Of a DNA stretch of 64,000 nt, positions 23,401-33,906 are shown one piece after another. The stretch's first letter is position 1. Every line of letters starts with the position of its first letter. The translations under genes were made by a program, and so were the position numbers. Location of the stretch: the NCBI RefSeq assembly GCF_012489685.1, contig NC_080044.1, forward strand, positions 18,456,369 to 18,520,368, in the 5' to 3' direction. Source of the DNA: Lotus japonicus. Its lineage: Eukaryota; Streptophyta; Magnoliopsida; Fabales; Fabaceae. Under the pieces are notes generated by a model that did not search any database, was not told the origin of the DNA, and worked only from the letters and a program-made list of their open reading frames with translations.

Positions 23401-26162
23401 ATGGACAACCTTGCGACATCACAACTGGATAAGGACACCGTTAGTTATTTGACAAACAGGTAAGATACTCGATAATCATTCTCATAATTCTCTATATCCC
23501 ACTAAACGATGGGTGAAGCTAGTTAGGGTGAACTTAAACCATTTTTTTATGTATTTCCAGGACAGACATGGTTGGCAACACCGTAGAGGAGGGTGTAATA
23601 AACCATGCATTATCTGAAGTGAAGACTATTTTAATGGATTTTTCTTCCAACCAAACCAAAAGGATGGAAATGCTAGATATTTCCGTTGACGGGATCTGTA
23701 CCAATTTGGAGCATTTCTCACAAAAACTTAAGGTTAGTGTATGCATAACCCTTATGGGTTTAGTTTCTGAGGGTGAAATCTTATTATCAGACAGCCTAAT
23801 GGCTCATTTAACATGTTATTGTAGACCACAATCGATCTCGTTGGCAAGCTGGACATGAAACTTCAGATTCTTGATGATGTATTGGTGAAACTGGATAATC
23901 TTGAGGAAGTCGTGAACAACTTGTGCTCCCACGAGGTTGTAAGGGGTGGTTTTAGTAGAGGCAGACGAGGTACGCCACCTCGTGGAAGAGGAAGAGGGGT
24001 TGCGGCAAGGCTTTCAAATTCGACATTTCGTGCTCACAACTCAGTCATCATGGCGCCAACAGAGGACGGGGAAGATAGTGAGTCAATGGGGTCTCCCTAT
24101 CTGGGTCCTCAACAAAACAAGGCCCACACATTCAATGCTTCATGTCTGGGCAGTTTGGGGAAGGTATTGAAAGTTCCTTCCGCGTGGTGTTCTTTAACTG
24201 CATTGATAGACTTTACATGACGCCTTTGCACTAATTGTAAACATCATTTCAGGTTAATTCCCAGCATACCACTGGGAATTATTCGTTACAAAGTTCTCAG
24301 AACTCTCACGGATTAGTGAGGAGGTTTAGCTTGAAACCATCTCCCATGAAACGGCCCTTAAAGATGCAGAAGACTGATGCAGGACACTCACAAACATCCA
24401 ACTTAAACTCAACCACGCGAGACAATACGCAAGCTATTCGTGGCGTTACCCTTAAGTCCCCACTGCCTGAAAGCAACATGTTACACGGGTTAACCATGCC
24501 AGCGGTATTTGTTGATATCTTTGTAAACTTTTGCCATGTGATACTTGAACATCCCATGTATATTGTTTAACAGAATTGTTATTAATGATTGCTTAATTAT
24601 TGAATGACATTGGTCTTCATGTAATTTTTTGCTGTACATAGTACATCAAATGTAAGTTCAGACCAACAGTAGACATGGATCTAGGACCTGACAAAATTCG
24701 GCTATGCGCATATGTTTGGCACGTTGGTGATGACGAAAGGTATGCATTATATGCTACAATGACTTTGTTGATGATGTATGTCAATATAATTTAAACCTGT
24801 TTTCATTTGGAACTAATTGTTATTGGGTTTAAGTGCCAATGAGGTGTTGTTAAAGACAGAAGAACATGTAGCTACAAGAAAATCGTTTGATTGTTTTTGC
24901 CTTCCACAAAAGATAACACGTGAGGTATAAACACAACTACTTACAGACTCATTCAGAATATGTTAAGAGCATATAAGACGTTAGTATAGCCATGTTACAT
25001 GATTACTAATGTGCATGAATGGTTGTTTGCGTAGATACTAGGATGGATGGCAGTTAAAGCTACATGGACACAGCAACATGGGGTTGATCAAACTTTGTGG
25101 TCGTTGCCTCCAACTTTTGCTGTAAGAATAAAACTTTGATGAGTTAATGAGTTAAGTTGTGTTTCTAATTATACAATCTTATACCGTAATTGCTTCCTTT
25201 TGTCAACGTATTAAACTGGTATATTACAGGATGATGTCAGCAATTCACTCACAATTGAAGAAATGAAGGCAAAATATGTCGCGAAGTGGATGTGGCCATT
25301 CCCAAACCTATCACATGTATGCAAAAACTGGATAATATAGTGCATATTACTTATACCTTTTGGATACACTATTAATGATTGTCCATCTCTGTGTGTAGAT
25401 TTATGTACCCATTGAGGAAAAATCTGGCCATTGGTTTCTCATGGTTGTTTGTACTGAGGATAAGGTAATTTACCAGTTTGACTCAAACCTTGATGTGCAC
25501 ATGATGGAATCAAGGACTGACACAATGCAAAAACTGGTGAGTCACCTGTCTTAGACCAGCATTAATGATACATTCCAGAAATTTCTTCCACCATTGCTCT
25601 AATATTTCCTTTCTAACTGCATTTATTTTGCCTTAGTGTGAGGTTCTTTCGCAGATGATGACAACACCCGAGTTCCCAGATAATTATCTAAATGACATTT
25701 TTCGTCAAGACAATTGGGAGTTGTCAGAAGCTAGAGGGATTGCTAATCGTGGTCATAGGTGAGGTCCATGAAGCAATCTATTTATTATTCTCAGACTCAC
25801 AATTTATTCACCATCTCATTAAGTATAAAACGTCATATTGATCAATTTGATATTAAAGATGCATTATTTCATGACTTGTATAGCAAAGACGCAGCAGCAT
25901 GCGTTCTAGATTGGCTAGACATGGAGCATATGTTCAAGCCTAATGTTTCTGGCATGGTGAGCGAAGACTACATAAAGTTGCATATAATTTGTTGGTCTAA
26001 ACAATTTATTTTCACTCATGTTTGTGTGCCTCATTTGAAATGCAGCAACATGAGCGACTAGTTAGAATGAGGGTGGCCATGGACTTGTTGACTGGTACCC
26101 ACAACGAGGTGTGGCCTAGCCTGCAGAAGAAAGTGGAGGAATACTGGAGCACCGTTAAGTAG
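23401..26162 (+). CDS. Ulp1-like (SUMO-protease fold) cargo protein B, 12 exons, catalytic Cys replaced by Ala
   Basis: Exons: 23401-23459, 23561-23732, 23825-24163, 24253-24504, 24642-24739, 24834-24924, 25035-25121, 25230-25316, 25399-25536, 25637-25758, 25884-25956, 26046-26162; all GT-AG and in phase, 544 aa. The N-terminus is probably helical (VKTILMDFSSNQTKRMEML, then LDMKLQILDDVLVKLDNLEE), followed by an Arg-Gly box (GGFSRGRRGTPPRGRGRG), often an RNA-binding or arginine-methylation site. The C-terminal C48-like part has IYVPIEEKSGHWFLMVV with His, VIYQFDSN with Asp, and SKDAAACVLDWL where DCG is expected. The Cys position is Ala, with a Cys two residues later. Four C-terminal exons (98, 87, 138, 122 bp) have exactly the lengths of their counterparts in gene A, showing tandem duplication. 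Probably a non-catalytic Ulp1-fold protein. Confidence 0.75.
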
Positions 26163-27073
26163 CGATACACAATTTGTGTTCGCTGCCCAAAACACTCTTG
26201 TGATCATTTTGTTTAGTGTAAACGAAAGGATACGTGCACTTGTTTATCCAATTTCTGCTGTTTGACTTTGTATTATGCGCAACATACCATCCCAACTATT
26301 GGATGAAATCAAATGTAGCGCCCCTACTCTTCTCTTCCAATTGATCACATCTGGGATCAACTTAACTGTACGCGTAGGGGTTCCTTATATGTTATATGTT
26401 CATATATATGTAATTTCGTACTTATCACACTGTCTCTACAACTATTGCTCTCTTAACTACCCTGTAATATTTACTCCTTTCAGCATTATCATTTCTTTTG
26501 TACAGTTTCATTGTTATTGATTATGAGTCTTCAAAATAACTTGCACTAAGCAAACACTATTAGCTTAGTGAATATAATAAAATCTCATTTCCATTTGAAA
26601 ATAATTTTTCAATTGCTATTGGCAATGAGACTTCAAATGAGCTTTGGACATATCCAAAGCAAACTATGATTTTAAACAGAAACCTCAGCCACAAATGACC
26701 CTTAAATAACTTTGGATTAGTTCCTCATCCAGTTATTTCCCAGAAAGTTTCTTTTAGAAAGGTCATTCTGAGTTGTGACCCTTAAAGCTACCATATTTCA
26801 TATTTTAACTTATATAAACTATAATGAATAATTCAAAAAGTTGTGATTATTGTGGGATGAAAATACAACCATCGTGTTAGTCAACAAAAGACCCACCCCT
26901 GGGAAACTATATAATTAAGGGCAAGGTGTGTTGCAACGACTATGAGGTATATGCATTTGGACCCAAATATCATAAGCTTGGGGAAGCATTGTAATTACAA
27001 AAGAAGCATGGCTAATTCACTGTACGGTGATTACAAAAAGTTAATTACTTAAGAGACCATACCATCCACCTGA

Positions 27074-27262
27074 TCAAGATTGAACTCTCCTGTATGCTTC
27101 AAGCAATGTGGTTGCTTCACGGGTGTGCCTTCTGGCATTGAAAGTGAAACTCGCCAACTACGTCAATAATCGAATATGTGCACAATCACTTACTTCACTC
27201 CCAGCAGCAATTGATTCATCATCATCGTCTCGACCAAGTACATAGATTGCTTGGGGTACAAC
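27074..27262 (-). pseudogene. Exon-like fragment of unknown origin
   Basis: On the minus strand an acceptor CTTCCAG precedes 27262, and 27262-27194 reads VVPQAIYVLGRDDDDESIAA plus GSE, ending at a perfect donor GAA|GTAAGT. A second open piece, 27157-27074, reads LASFTFNARRHTREATTLLE and on to a stop. The gap between them (36 nt) is shorter than normal plant introns, so both pieces may not belong to one functional gene. The family is not recognised. Lying between convergent genes inside a MULE, it looks like a captured and decaying gene fragment. Confidence 0.3.
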
Positions 27263-27807
27263 CTGGAAGTAAAGTATATTATCAATACTTGAAGTGGAAA
27301 TTTTGTGCGACACTTTTGTCATCAGTCACAAACGTCTTCTTACAAAGACAAACTCTACATACAAGTATACTAACCTCAATCTTTCAAAATTTGCATCGAA
27401 GAGACTTTAGAACAGAAGGTTAGAATTTAAAGAGTCTAATACAATCTTCAATTAACTTGTGAATTATAATGGACCAAAGGATATTGAGCATATAAAATAT
27501 GGCAAAAAGAACTTTTTACCTTCGCGTATTCTTAACAGCCAACAGATTTTTCTCACATTATTTAAGTCTTTAGATAGCAGACATTAACTTCAAAATCAAA
27601 TGCAACTACTAAAGGGTACATACTAAAATAGCAAAGAATCACATTCTCTTTGATAAAATCAGTCAAAATGATATTGCATGCGGGGCATACACATAATACA
27701 TAATAAAATCAGTTTGTTCTATATGAAGGAGAACAAAAGAAATTATATCCAAGACACTATGAAGGACAGGCACATAAATTATATTCATTGAGACAAAGGA
27801 TGTGTAC

Positions 27808-27862
27808 CTCTTGAAATCTAATGATGCTGGGATGCTTCAAGGACCTATGATGCAGCATTGCA
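27808..27862 (-). pseudogene. SnRK2-like protein kinase exon fragment
   Basis: The minus strand reads LHHRSLKHPSIIRFQE and then a GT donor. Plant SnRK2 kinases have NHRSL(R/K)HPNI(I/V)RFKEV in the alphaC/beta4 region, with an exon boundary at that point. No flanking kinase exons (ATP loop, HRD, DFG) were found nearby, so this is best read as a gene fragment captured by the giant MULE. The short match limits confidence. Confidence 0.5.
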
Positions 27863-27886
27863 AACGAATTGAGGTTTGCAATGCTG
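27853..27886. repeat. 13-bp perfect inverted repeat (hairpin)
   Basis: CAGCATTGCAAAC at 27853-27865 and GTTTGCAATGCTG at 27874-27886 are separated by 8 bases. The left arm overlaps the SnRK2-like fragment, so the arm seems to have been copied in inverted orientation. Confidence 0.85.
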
Positions 27887-28516
27887 GGAAATCAAATCAA
27901 CCAACAAATCATAACAGCTGTAGTGAGTAAGATTAAATTAGATGACAGAATAGGTGCTAGGTAATAGGATAAGAAAATGTTGAGACTGACTTAGACCTGC
28001 TACTATGGGTAGATGGGTAGATAATAGTACGAAATATATTCTTTCCCCTGCATAATACAACCTTTGAAAACTTTTATAAATGTCACTAATTAAATACCAC
28101 GAGGTTAATTCAAGGTAGTACACAAACACACCACACACTCATTGCACAATACAACAATTGAAAACATACATATTAATACTAAAACAGAATACAGCCATTA
28201 TACAATGAAAGTCACTCGAACATTGATGTATTGTTTATAAGGACTGGAATTCAACACCGTTATTGGCAGGTACACCAAACTAAAGATCCGATCACATTTC
28301 CAAATAGACAAAGCCTGAATCCTCCAGATCGAATGGTCACCATTGGTTGAAGACTAATTTTCCTAACATTGCCCCCCTGCATTCGCCACAATTTGACAAC
28401 TGTTAGTAAAAGTCTTTATGATCTTTAAGTAATCATTCCTCACACAACTTATTGCAAAATTCAAACAACACTAATACTAAGTGAAGACAATGTAAACAGG
28501 GAATTTGTAAATTTGT

Positions 28517-31259
28517 CTAGGTAAGTGACATACATTCATCCTCATAGTAATCACCTTCGTAGTCACCATCTTCATCGCCTTCATCTTGACTAAACGTACT
28601 GTCATTTTCTCCAACCATTTCAAAGTTGTCGTCTCCATAGTCAATGTCTCTTAACAAAGGACACGTCAATCTGTTGTGCCCAGCAACTCTGCATGCAGTA
28701 CATCTGATGGTACGCTTCGTAGTTAAACCAGACGCTGACGATGTTGCATGAACACGCTGCCGCCTAACAGGTCCAAAAGTATTAACCCCCCCAAGGACAT
28801 TAGGATCGCTTTCAATGTTGTTGCCCTCATCTGTAACATTCATGCCTTTTAGTAACTGTTTTTCATGCGCAATTTTCTCTTTAACACTGTTGAAATCTTC
28901 AACAGTCTTACTAGCCATTGAGCACAATTCCCTGCATGACTCTACCAAACAAACATATCTAGCAATAACATCAGATTCCCAAAATATGGACCCTTCCATT
29001 GCTTCCCCATTATAACAATCTTTTGCACCTTTACTCCAGCGTTTAGATACTAGACAATTTGGCAACTCGCTAATGTGGAGAAATACAAGAACCCCCAAAA
29101 TATGCTCACATGGCAGTCCATATGTCTCCATCTTTTCACATGAGCACTTGAAGTCAACTGTGGATGGATCATAGTAAACATTCCATGCCTTTGACTCCCT
29201 TCGATACTGTACAACTTGATACCGTTTGTGACCGACAGCACGTATCAATTCTGTGACAATCATCTCTGATGCAAGGCTAATAGTAGGGACAAACAAATTG
29301 AATACTTCCCTAGTGAGTATTCTTGCAGCTGACCTTTCAAGTCCTCTAAAATTGGTTTGCAAAGGAAGATCACCAAAACCAGACTTGAAATCAGCCTCTA
29401 ATTCTTTGAAACGCATGTACGAAAGACATCGATGGAAGTGCTGAACAAAATCACTCAAGTTGTGCCTTGATCGGACAAACTTCAATAGTTGAGAGTGAAA
29501 ACCCTCACACCTTGATGTTGTCCTAAAACCAGCAAAAAACTTCCCACGAAAGTAAGTGGCAGCCCACATTTCCCTTTTCTCGTACATTTCAATAATCCAA
29601 ATATCATCCTCCAGACACAGTTCTGTCACCATTGCAGCCCACCTTCGCTTGAATTCACCAATACCATAGTCACTTAACATACATGTCCGGAACCTAGGCA
29701 AAAATTCAGGAATCGCAATCTTTTTATTTGCTATTTTAAGCAAATGCCATGCACATAGCCGATGATGAGCGTTCGGAAAGACTCTTCTAATAGCGTTGCG
29801 CATTGCCGTTGCACCATCGGTTATGACAGCACCCGGTAACTTGCCATTCATTGCTTCAGCAAACTGCTCTAATAACCAAACATAGGTTTGTTCACTTTCA
29901 TTTTCCACAATTGCAGTAGCAAATACAATTGTTCTGTTGTGATGGTCGACACCCGAAAATATCACCACAGGTCGCCGATACTTGTTTTTTTTGTAAGTAG
30001 CATCAAAAGCAAGTACATCTCCAAACACTTTGTAATTGTATCGGCTGATCCCATCACACCAAAACAAATGTTCAACTCCGTGCTCGGCATCCTCCGTGTG
30101 CCGCTCAAACATTAGTTCATCATTCATACCCAACCATCTAAGATAATCCAGTGCGTTCCGCCCATCTGACATATGTGACCGCCTTTGCTTGGCAAGTTGA
30201 TTTTGCATATTTTTCTGACCAAACCCCACATTCTCATAACCTCCAGACTGACTGGCAAATGAATTAAATATTTCTGGTGCACTTATACCCGACTTCATGA
30301 AACCATTCATTGACATAATGTCAGCATCATGCATTTTCCTATGCCCAGCCAAAAAACCACCATGCTGCTTCGGCAAAAGCTCATGGTTATGTCCATCTTC
30401 AAAACAAGTTACATACCATCGTTGTGAGGGAGGGTCAATGTGCACCCGGAATTTCGCTTCACATCCACATCTGAAATCAGCCTTAGCTCTTCTAAATCTC
30501 ATTGCGTCAGAATTCCCTTTGTCTTCACGAAAACCTTGTCTATGGCACAAAAAAGTTTGCTGCACAGCTTCCCCTTTTGTATTTCTGCGTATGGTACCTC
30601 TACGGGCTGAAAACCCCATGATTCTTCCATACCAATGATAGAAATCATAAGCAAGTTCCACATTTGCAAAAAGGTACTTGCCTACATCCAAAGGGCCAAC
30701 GCATCCGAAATCTAACTGCAAATAGTCTTCCTTACAGTTAATAGGTACAAGATGTGGTTCCGCTGACTCTTCAGTCCTTTGCTGAGACGCACCATTTCCA
30801 ACACTATCACCATCGTTTTCATCTCTCTCTGAATCACCCTGGTTTGAAGTTTCATCAAAGGATTCCTCATCAACATAATTTTCATAAACTCCACCCTCAT
30901 ATTCACAAACTTCTTCTTCATTAGAAAGCCACATGTCGTTCAAGCCCTAAAAACAAACAAATATCAGATATATTACAAAACACATACATTGAATGTAAAC
31001 TCAGAAGCAAAATGGGGATGAAAAAAGGTTGTCGCAGTATTATAGTACCAGGGGATTATCATTATCCTCTGTCATTGTTGTCAAATCTGCTTCCCCCTCT
31101 ACTTGAATCTCTTCAACACCCTTAACAAATATAAATTTAACAAACATTACCATACAATACAAACAACACCTTACCAGTAAATAAACAAAACAGAGTATAG
31201 GAAACGAATACCTCAACACTGACACTAGTTGACAAACCTTCTTCCCTTTCATTCTCCAT
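28517..31259 (-). CDS. FAR1/MULE-type transposase, three exons, intact DDE
   Basis: Exons 31259-31212, 31120-31049 and 30946-28517, all phase 0, encode 849 aa. In the 809-residue exon-3 part: an acidic N-terminus; a FAR1-type DNA-binding domain at about 88-190 (YDFYHWYGRIMGFSARRG, then C..G..AKFRV, ending in GHNH); a MULE transposase core with D314 (FDATYKKNKYRRP), D376 (ITDGATAM) and E480 (SRCEGF), the expected DDE triad, and CAWH at 397-400; a SWIM zinc finger C600-C602-C612-H614; and a CCHC zinc knuckle (CTACRVAGHNRLTC, 748-761). Nothing is broken. FHY3/FAR1 relatives include both host transcription factors and active transposases. Its start lies 557 bp inside the right end of the giant MULE and it points inward, so a transposase is preferred. 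The first ATG (MENEREEG) is used because short exons 1-2 splice perfectly to exon 3. Confidence 0.8.
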
Positions 31260-31799
31260 TTCGCCACGACCCCACACGACAAGGGAATCTCTTACAAAAA
31301 ATTAACAAAGAATCGGAGACCTTATAACCCGGAACGGATCATCGACAGTAGATAAAATGAGAACACCTCCGGAGAAAAGAACGATTCACCGGACTCATCA
31401 GCACAAGATTGAAGAACACCCAGGTTATTGCCCTTTACAATCAGAGACAACACAATTACAGACCACCGCGACTTTCAATGCCAAACACATATCTGAATCT
31501 CCAGATGAAAGAATCAAGATCACAACTCACTCCCTTCTCTTCTCTGGTTTCGCCGATGGTGACACCAGTTAAACGGGATCCATCCGTGACCTTAACCCTA
31601 GGATTTTCCCGATGCCCTTTCGCCCTAATCCCTAATTACACCTCTTTCCCCTCTTTCCAATATTTTTTATGATTATCATATTATTTCTAATTTTATTACT
31701 GCCAAATATTAATTATTTTATTTTTGTACAGTTCCGGTTGGCAAACTGGGACAAGCAGGTCAACATCGGGGGGCATGGATGAACCCCCTTCTACAAGGG

Positions 31800-31816
31800 A
31801 CACCATAGCGTTCACC
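31800..31816 (-). repeat. Right terminal inverted repeat of the giant MULE
   Basis: Read inward on the minus strand: GGTGAACGCTATGGTGT, followed outward by the target duplication TATTATTAT. The 540 bases between it and the transposase start hold no gene and presumably contain the transposase promoter. Confidence 0.65.
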
Positions 31817-31864
31817 TATTATTATTCTGAAATGGTTATCACTCACTGGTGATGGTTATGATGT

Positions 31865-32085
31865 CTCTCAAAATAAGAGGGGCACCGGTGTCTACCTATT
31901 TTTAGAGGTGAAATTACAAAATTTCTCTTAATGTATGCTTCAATTTTCAAAGATAAAAATATGGTTAAAAAAAATATTTTAATCATTTCAATGATTTAAT
32001 CTCAACCATCAAATATTTTAATATTATATCTATACTCAAAATTGGCTTAAATAGCCGATGTATCATGGCCCTCTTATTTTGAGAG
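31865..32085. mobile_element. Small TIR element (MITE), 221 bp
   Basis: A perfect 17-bp inverted repeat CTCTCAAAATAAGAGGG (31865-31881; complement at 32069-32085) bounds an AT-rich interior. It lies just outside the giant MULE's right duplication. A clear target duplication was not found, so exact ends and superfamily are open. Confidence 0.65.
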
Positions 32086-32174
32086 GCACCTTAGTGTTTG
32101 TCATCACTCATTACTAGTAAGTTCTCTATTTGCACTTGACCAATAAAAATAAAATTCAAAGCATGTTTTTTTTA

Positions 32175-33147
32175 GGCTTAATTCCACTTTGGGCTTCTGA
32201 TCTTTCAAAAATGAGCGATCGGGGCCCCCCGTGTTTAAACCTAGCGGTCAGCCACCCCAACGTTTCAAAAACGTGCGTTCCAAGCCCTTCTGTTAAGTGT
32301 CGTTAGTTTGACCAAACGGAGCCATTTACGTGGCTTTTCTTTTTCATTTTAACATTATCTTTTTTTACCCAAAAATCCCCCCCCCCCACTTCTCTCTGAA
32401 TCTCGACATCTCTCCCTCTCTCACTTTCTTCTCCATTTTTATCTGAAAACCCTAAAACCACACAACATCATCTTCTTCTTCATGGTCGCTGCCACTCCTC
32501 TTCGGCCAAGCCGCCACCACTGCAAGCTTCCTCACGCGAGCCCGCCGCTGGCCACACCACCATCACCGCGCCTCCTCCTCCTTCTTCTTCTTCCATGAGA
32601 GCCACCGCCGATCACACCATCACATCCTCGCGCGAACCTAAAGGGCAGCCGCCATGGCCACCACGTGGAAGCCATCACCACCATGAAACCCTAGGACCGC
32701 CGCCTTCAAAGTCCAATCTACGGCGAACTGCTCACGATCTCGACAAACCAACACCACCGTTGTGTTCCTCTTCTCGTCCGCAACAAAACCCACAAAGAAA
32801 TTTCCGATTCCGACGACCTCCGTCGTGCGCCGCCGTCGGAGGCGATTTCCGGCGACTCGCCCTCTTCTCCTCTTCTTTTTCTCTTGCTAAATTAGGGTGA
32901 AATTAAGGTAAAAATTGGGGGGAAGCGTGTTTGTGAATTGGGGGGGAATTTTTGTGTGAAAAAGATAATGTTAAAATGAAAAGGAAAAGCTCCGATTTGG
33001 CTCCGTTTGATCAAACTAACGGCATTTAATAGAAGGGCTTGGAACGCACGTTTTTAAAACGTTAGGGTGGCTGACCGCTAGGTTTAAACACGGGGGGCCC
33101 CGATCGCTCATTTTTGAAAGATCAGAGGCCCAAAGTGGAATTAAGCC
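32175..33147. mobile_element. Long-TIR MULE-3, non-autonomous, GC-rich interior
   Basis: Inverted arms of about 170 bp (GGCTTAATTCCACTTTGGGC at both ends) and a perfect 9-bp duplication TTTTTTTTA (32166-32174 and 33148-33156). The interior at 32480-32870 is GC-rich, unlike the surroundings, and has an open plus-strand frame (MRATADHTITSSREPKG) rich in Pro, Arg and His. It could be a captured gene fragment as in Pack-MULEs, but no family is recognised. Confidence 0.9.
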
Positions 33148-33284
33148 TTTTTTTTACTTAGTCCGGGGCCAAAGGACAAAACAACAAGGAAACAAGTTCC
33201 TCAAATACCAAGTACTACAAGAGTCAAATATGAAAGGAACCAAACAAAAGGAAGGCAATACATCATAAACTCTCAACTAAGAAA

Positions 33285-33480
33285 CTAAGGATAACTCATT
33301 CTTAGCAAAATTATTCGTCATTGAATTCGCTTCCCCTATATATATGTGCTTCCGGTGAATATTAGGATTCTTGTCAATCAGAGTGACAATCTCCCTAACC
33401 ATATATAGGAGCACATGAGCTGAAATTTTGACACCCCTTATTAAGGAACTGAATAGCCAATTTCAAGTAGGGATGACAAT
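33285..33480 (-). pseudogene. Degenerate RNase H-like fragment
   Basis: The minus strand reads IVTLIDKNPNIHRKHIYIGE then ANSMTNNFAKNELS, like the REAN..AD.LA end of plant RNase H (RVT_3-type) domains found in LINEs and related proteins. It is short, isolated and lacks the DEDD residues, so it is a relic. Confidence 0.4.
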
Positions 33481-33906
33481 TGATAGGGTCTGGATAGGGT
33501 ATTATAGTATATATCACTATACCCATGTTTTAAAAAATTACACGTACATGTCTTCATACCGCGTGGGTAACAACTAGAATATCTCGTCTATTCCCTCTGA
33601 ATACATATATACTATACCCATATCTAATACTCGCTATTTAGTTAACCAAAATAAAACTCACTATTTTTATCATTAAAAAGTAATGGTCCGTAAGACTCCA
33701 TATTTTGCAGTTCTAGTCAACCTTGAGTGATCAATTTTCCCTGCTATTGAGCTCTATTCCTCCGTATATTACCCAACTTTTTTCTAGACTGCCCTCACAA
33801 GTTTTCGGCCTAGCAAGTATTTTATTTTCTTTTCCTTTTTACCCTTTTATTGTTTTCTTTGTTTCTTTTTCTTCTTTTTTGAACTGGATCATGAGGCCTT
33901 GAACTG

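Larger units (their letters stand above)
26163..28516. other. Convergence zone between cargo gene B and the transposase
   Basis: Contains the 3' flanks of two convergent genes. Otherwise AT-rich, apart from exon-like minus-strand pieces at 27074-27262 and a kinase-like exon at 27808-27862, annotated separately. No complete gene was found. Confidence 0.4.
8358..31816. mobile_element. Candidate giant Mutator-like element (23.5 kb) with transposase and four cargo genes
   Basis: The left end reads CGTGAAAGCTATGGTGT and the right end, read inward, GGTGAACGCTATGGTGT (15 of 17). Both directly abut the 9-bp duplication TATTATTAT (8349-8357 and 31817-31825), the length made by Mutator transposases. 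Weaker similarity continues for some 30 bp. The interior carries a three-exon FAR1/MULE transposase with an intact DDE set pointing in from the right end, and four genes pointing in from the left: B3-like, viroplasmin-domain, and two Ulp1-like. Such convergent layout is known from MuDR, and Ulp1-like cargo from Kaonashi MULEs. Younger insertions inside include MULE-2, a Stowaway and a small TIR element. Caveats: the duplication is low-complexity and the inverted repeats are short, so the unit is likely but unproven. Confidence 0.65.

Noticed and set aside
8384..31589. AAACGGGATCCATC occurs in direct orientation near both ends of the giant MULE (about 8384 and 31573)
   Set aside because: A 14-bp direct match is expected a few times by chance in 64 kb, and it is in the wrong orientation for a terminal repeat.
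32480..32900. GC-rich open frame in MULE-3 as a real gene
   Set aside because: Proline/arginine/histidine-rich low complexity, no start context or motif; kept only as possible captured sequence.
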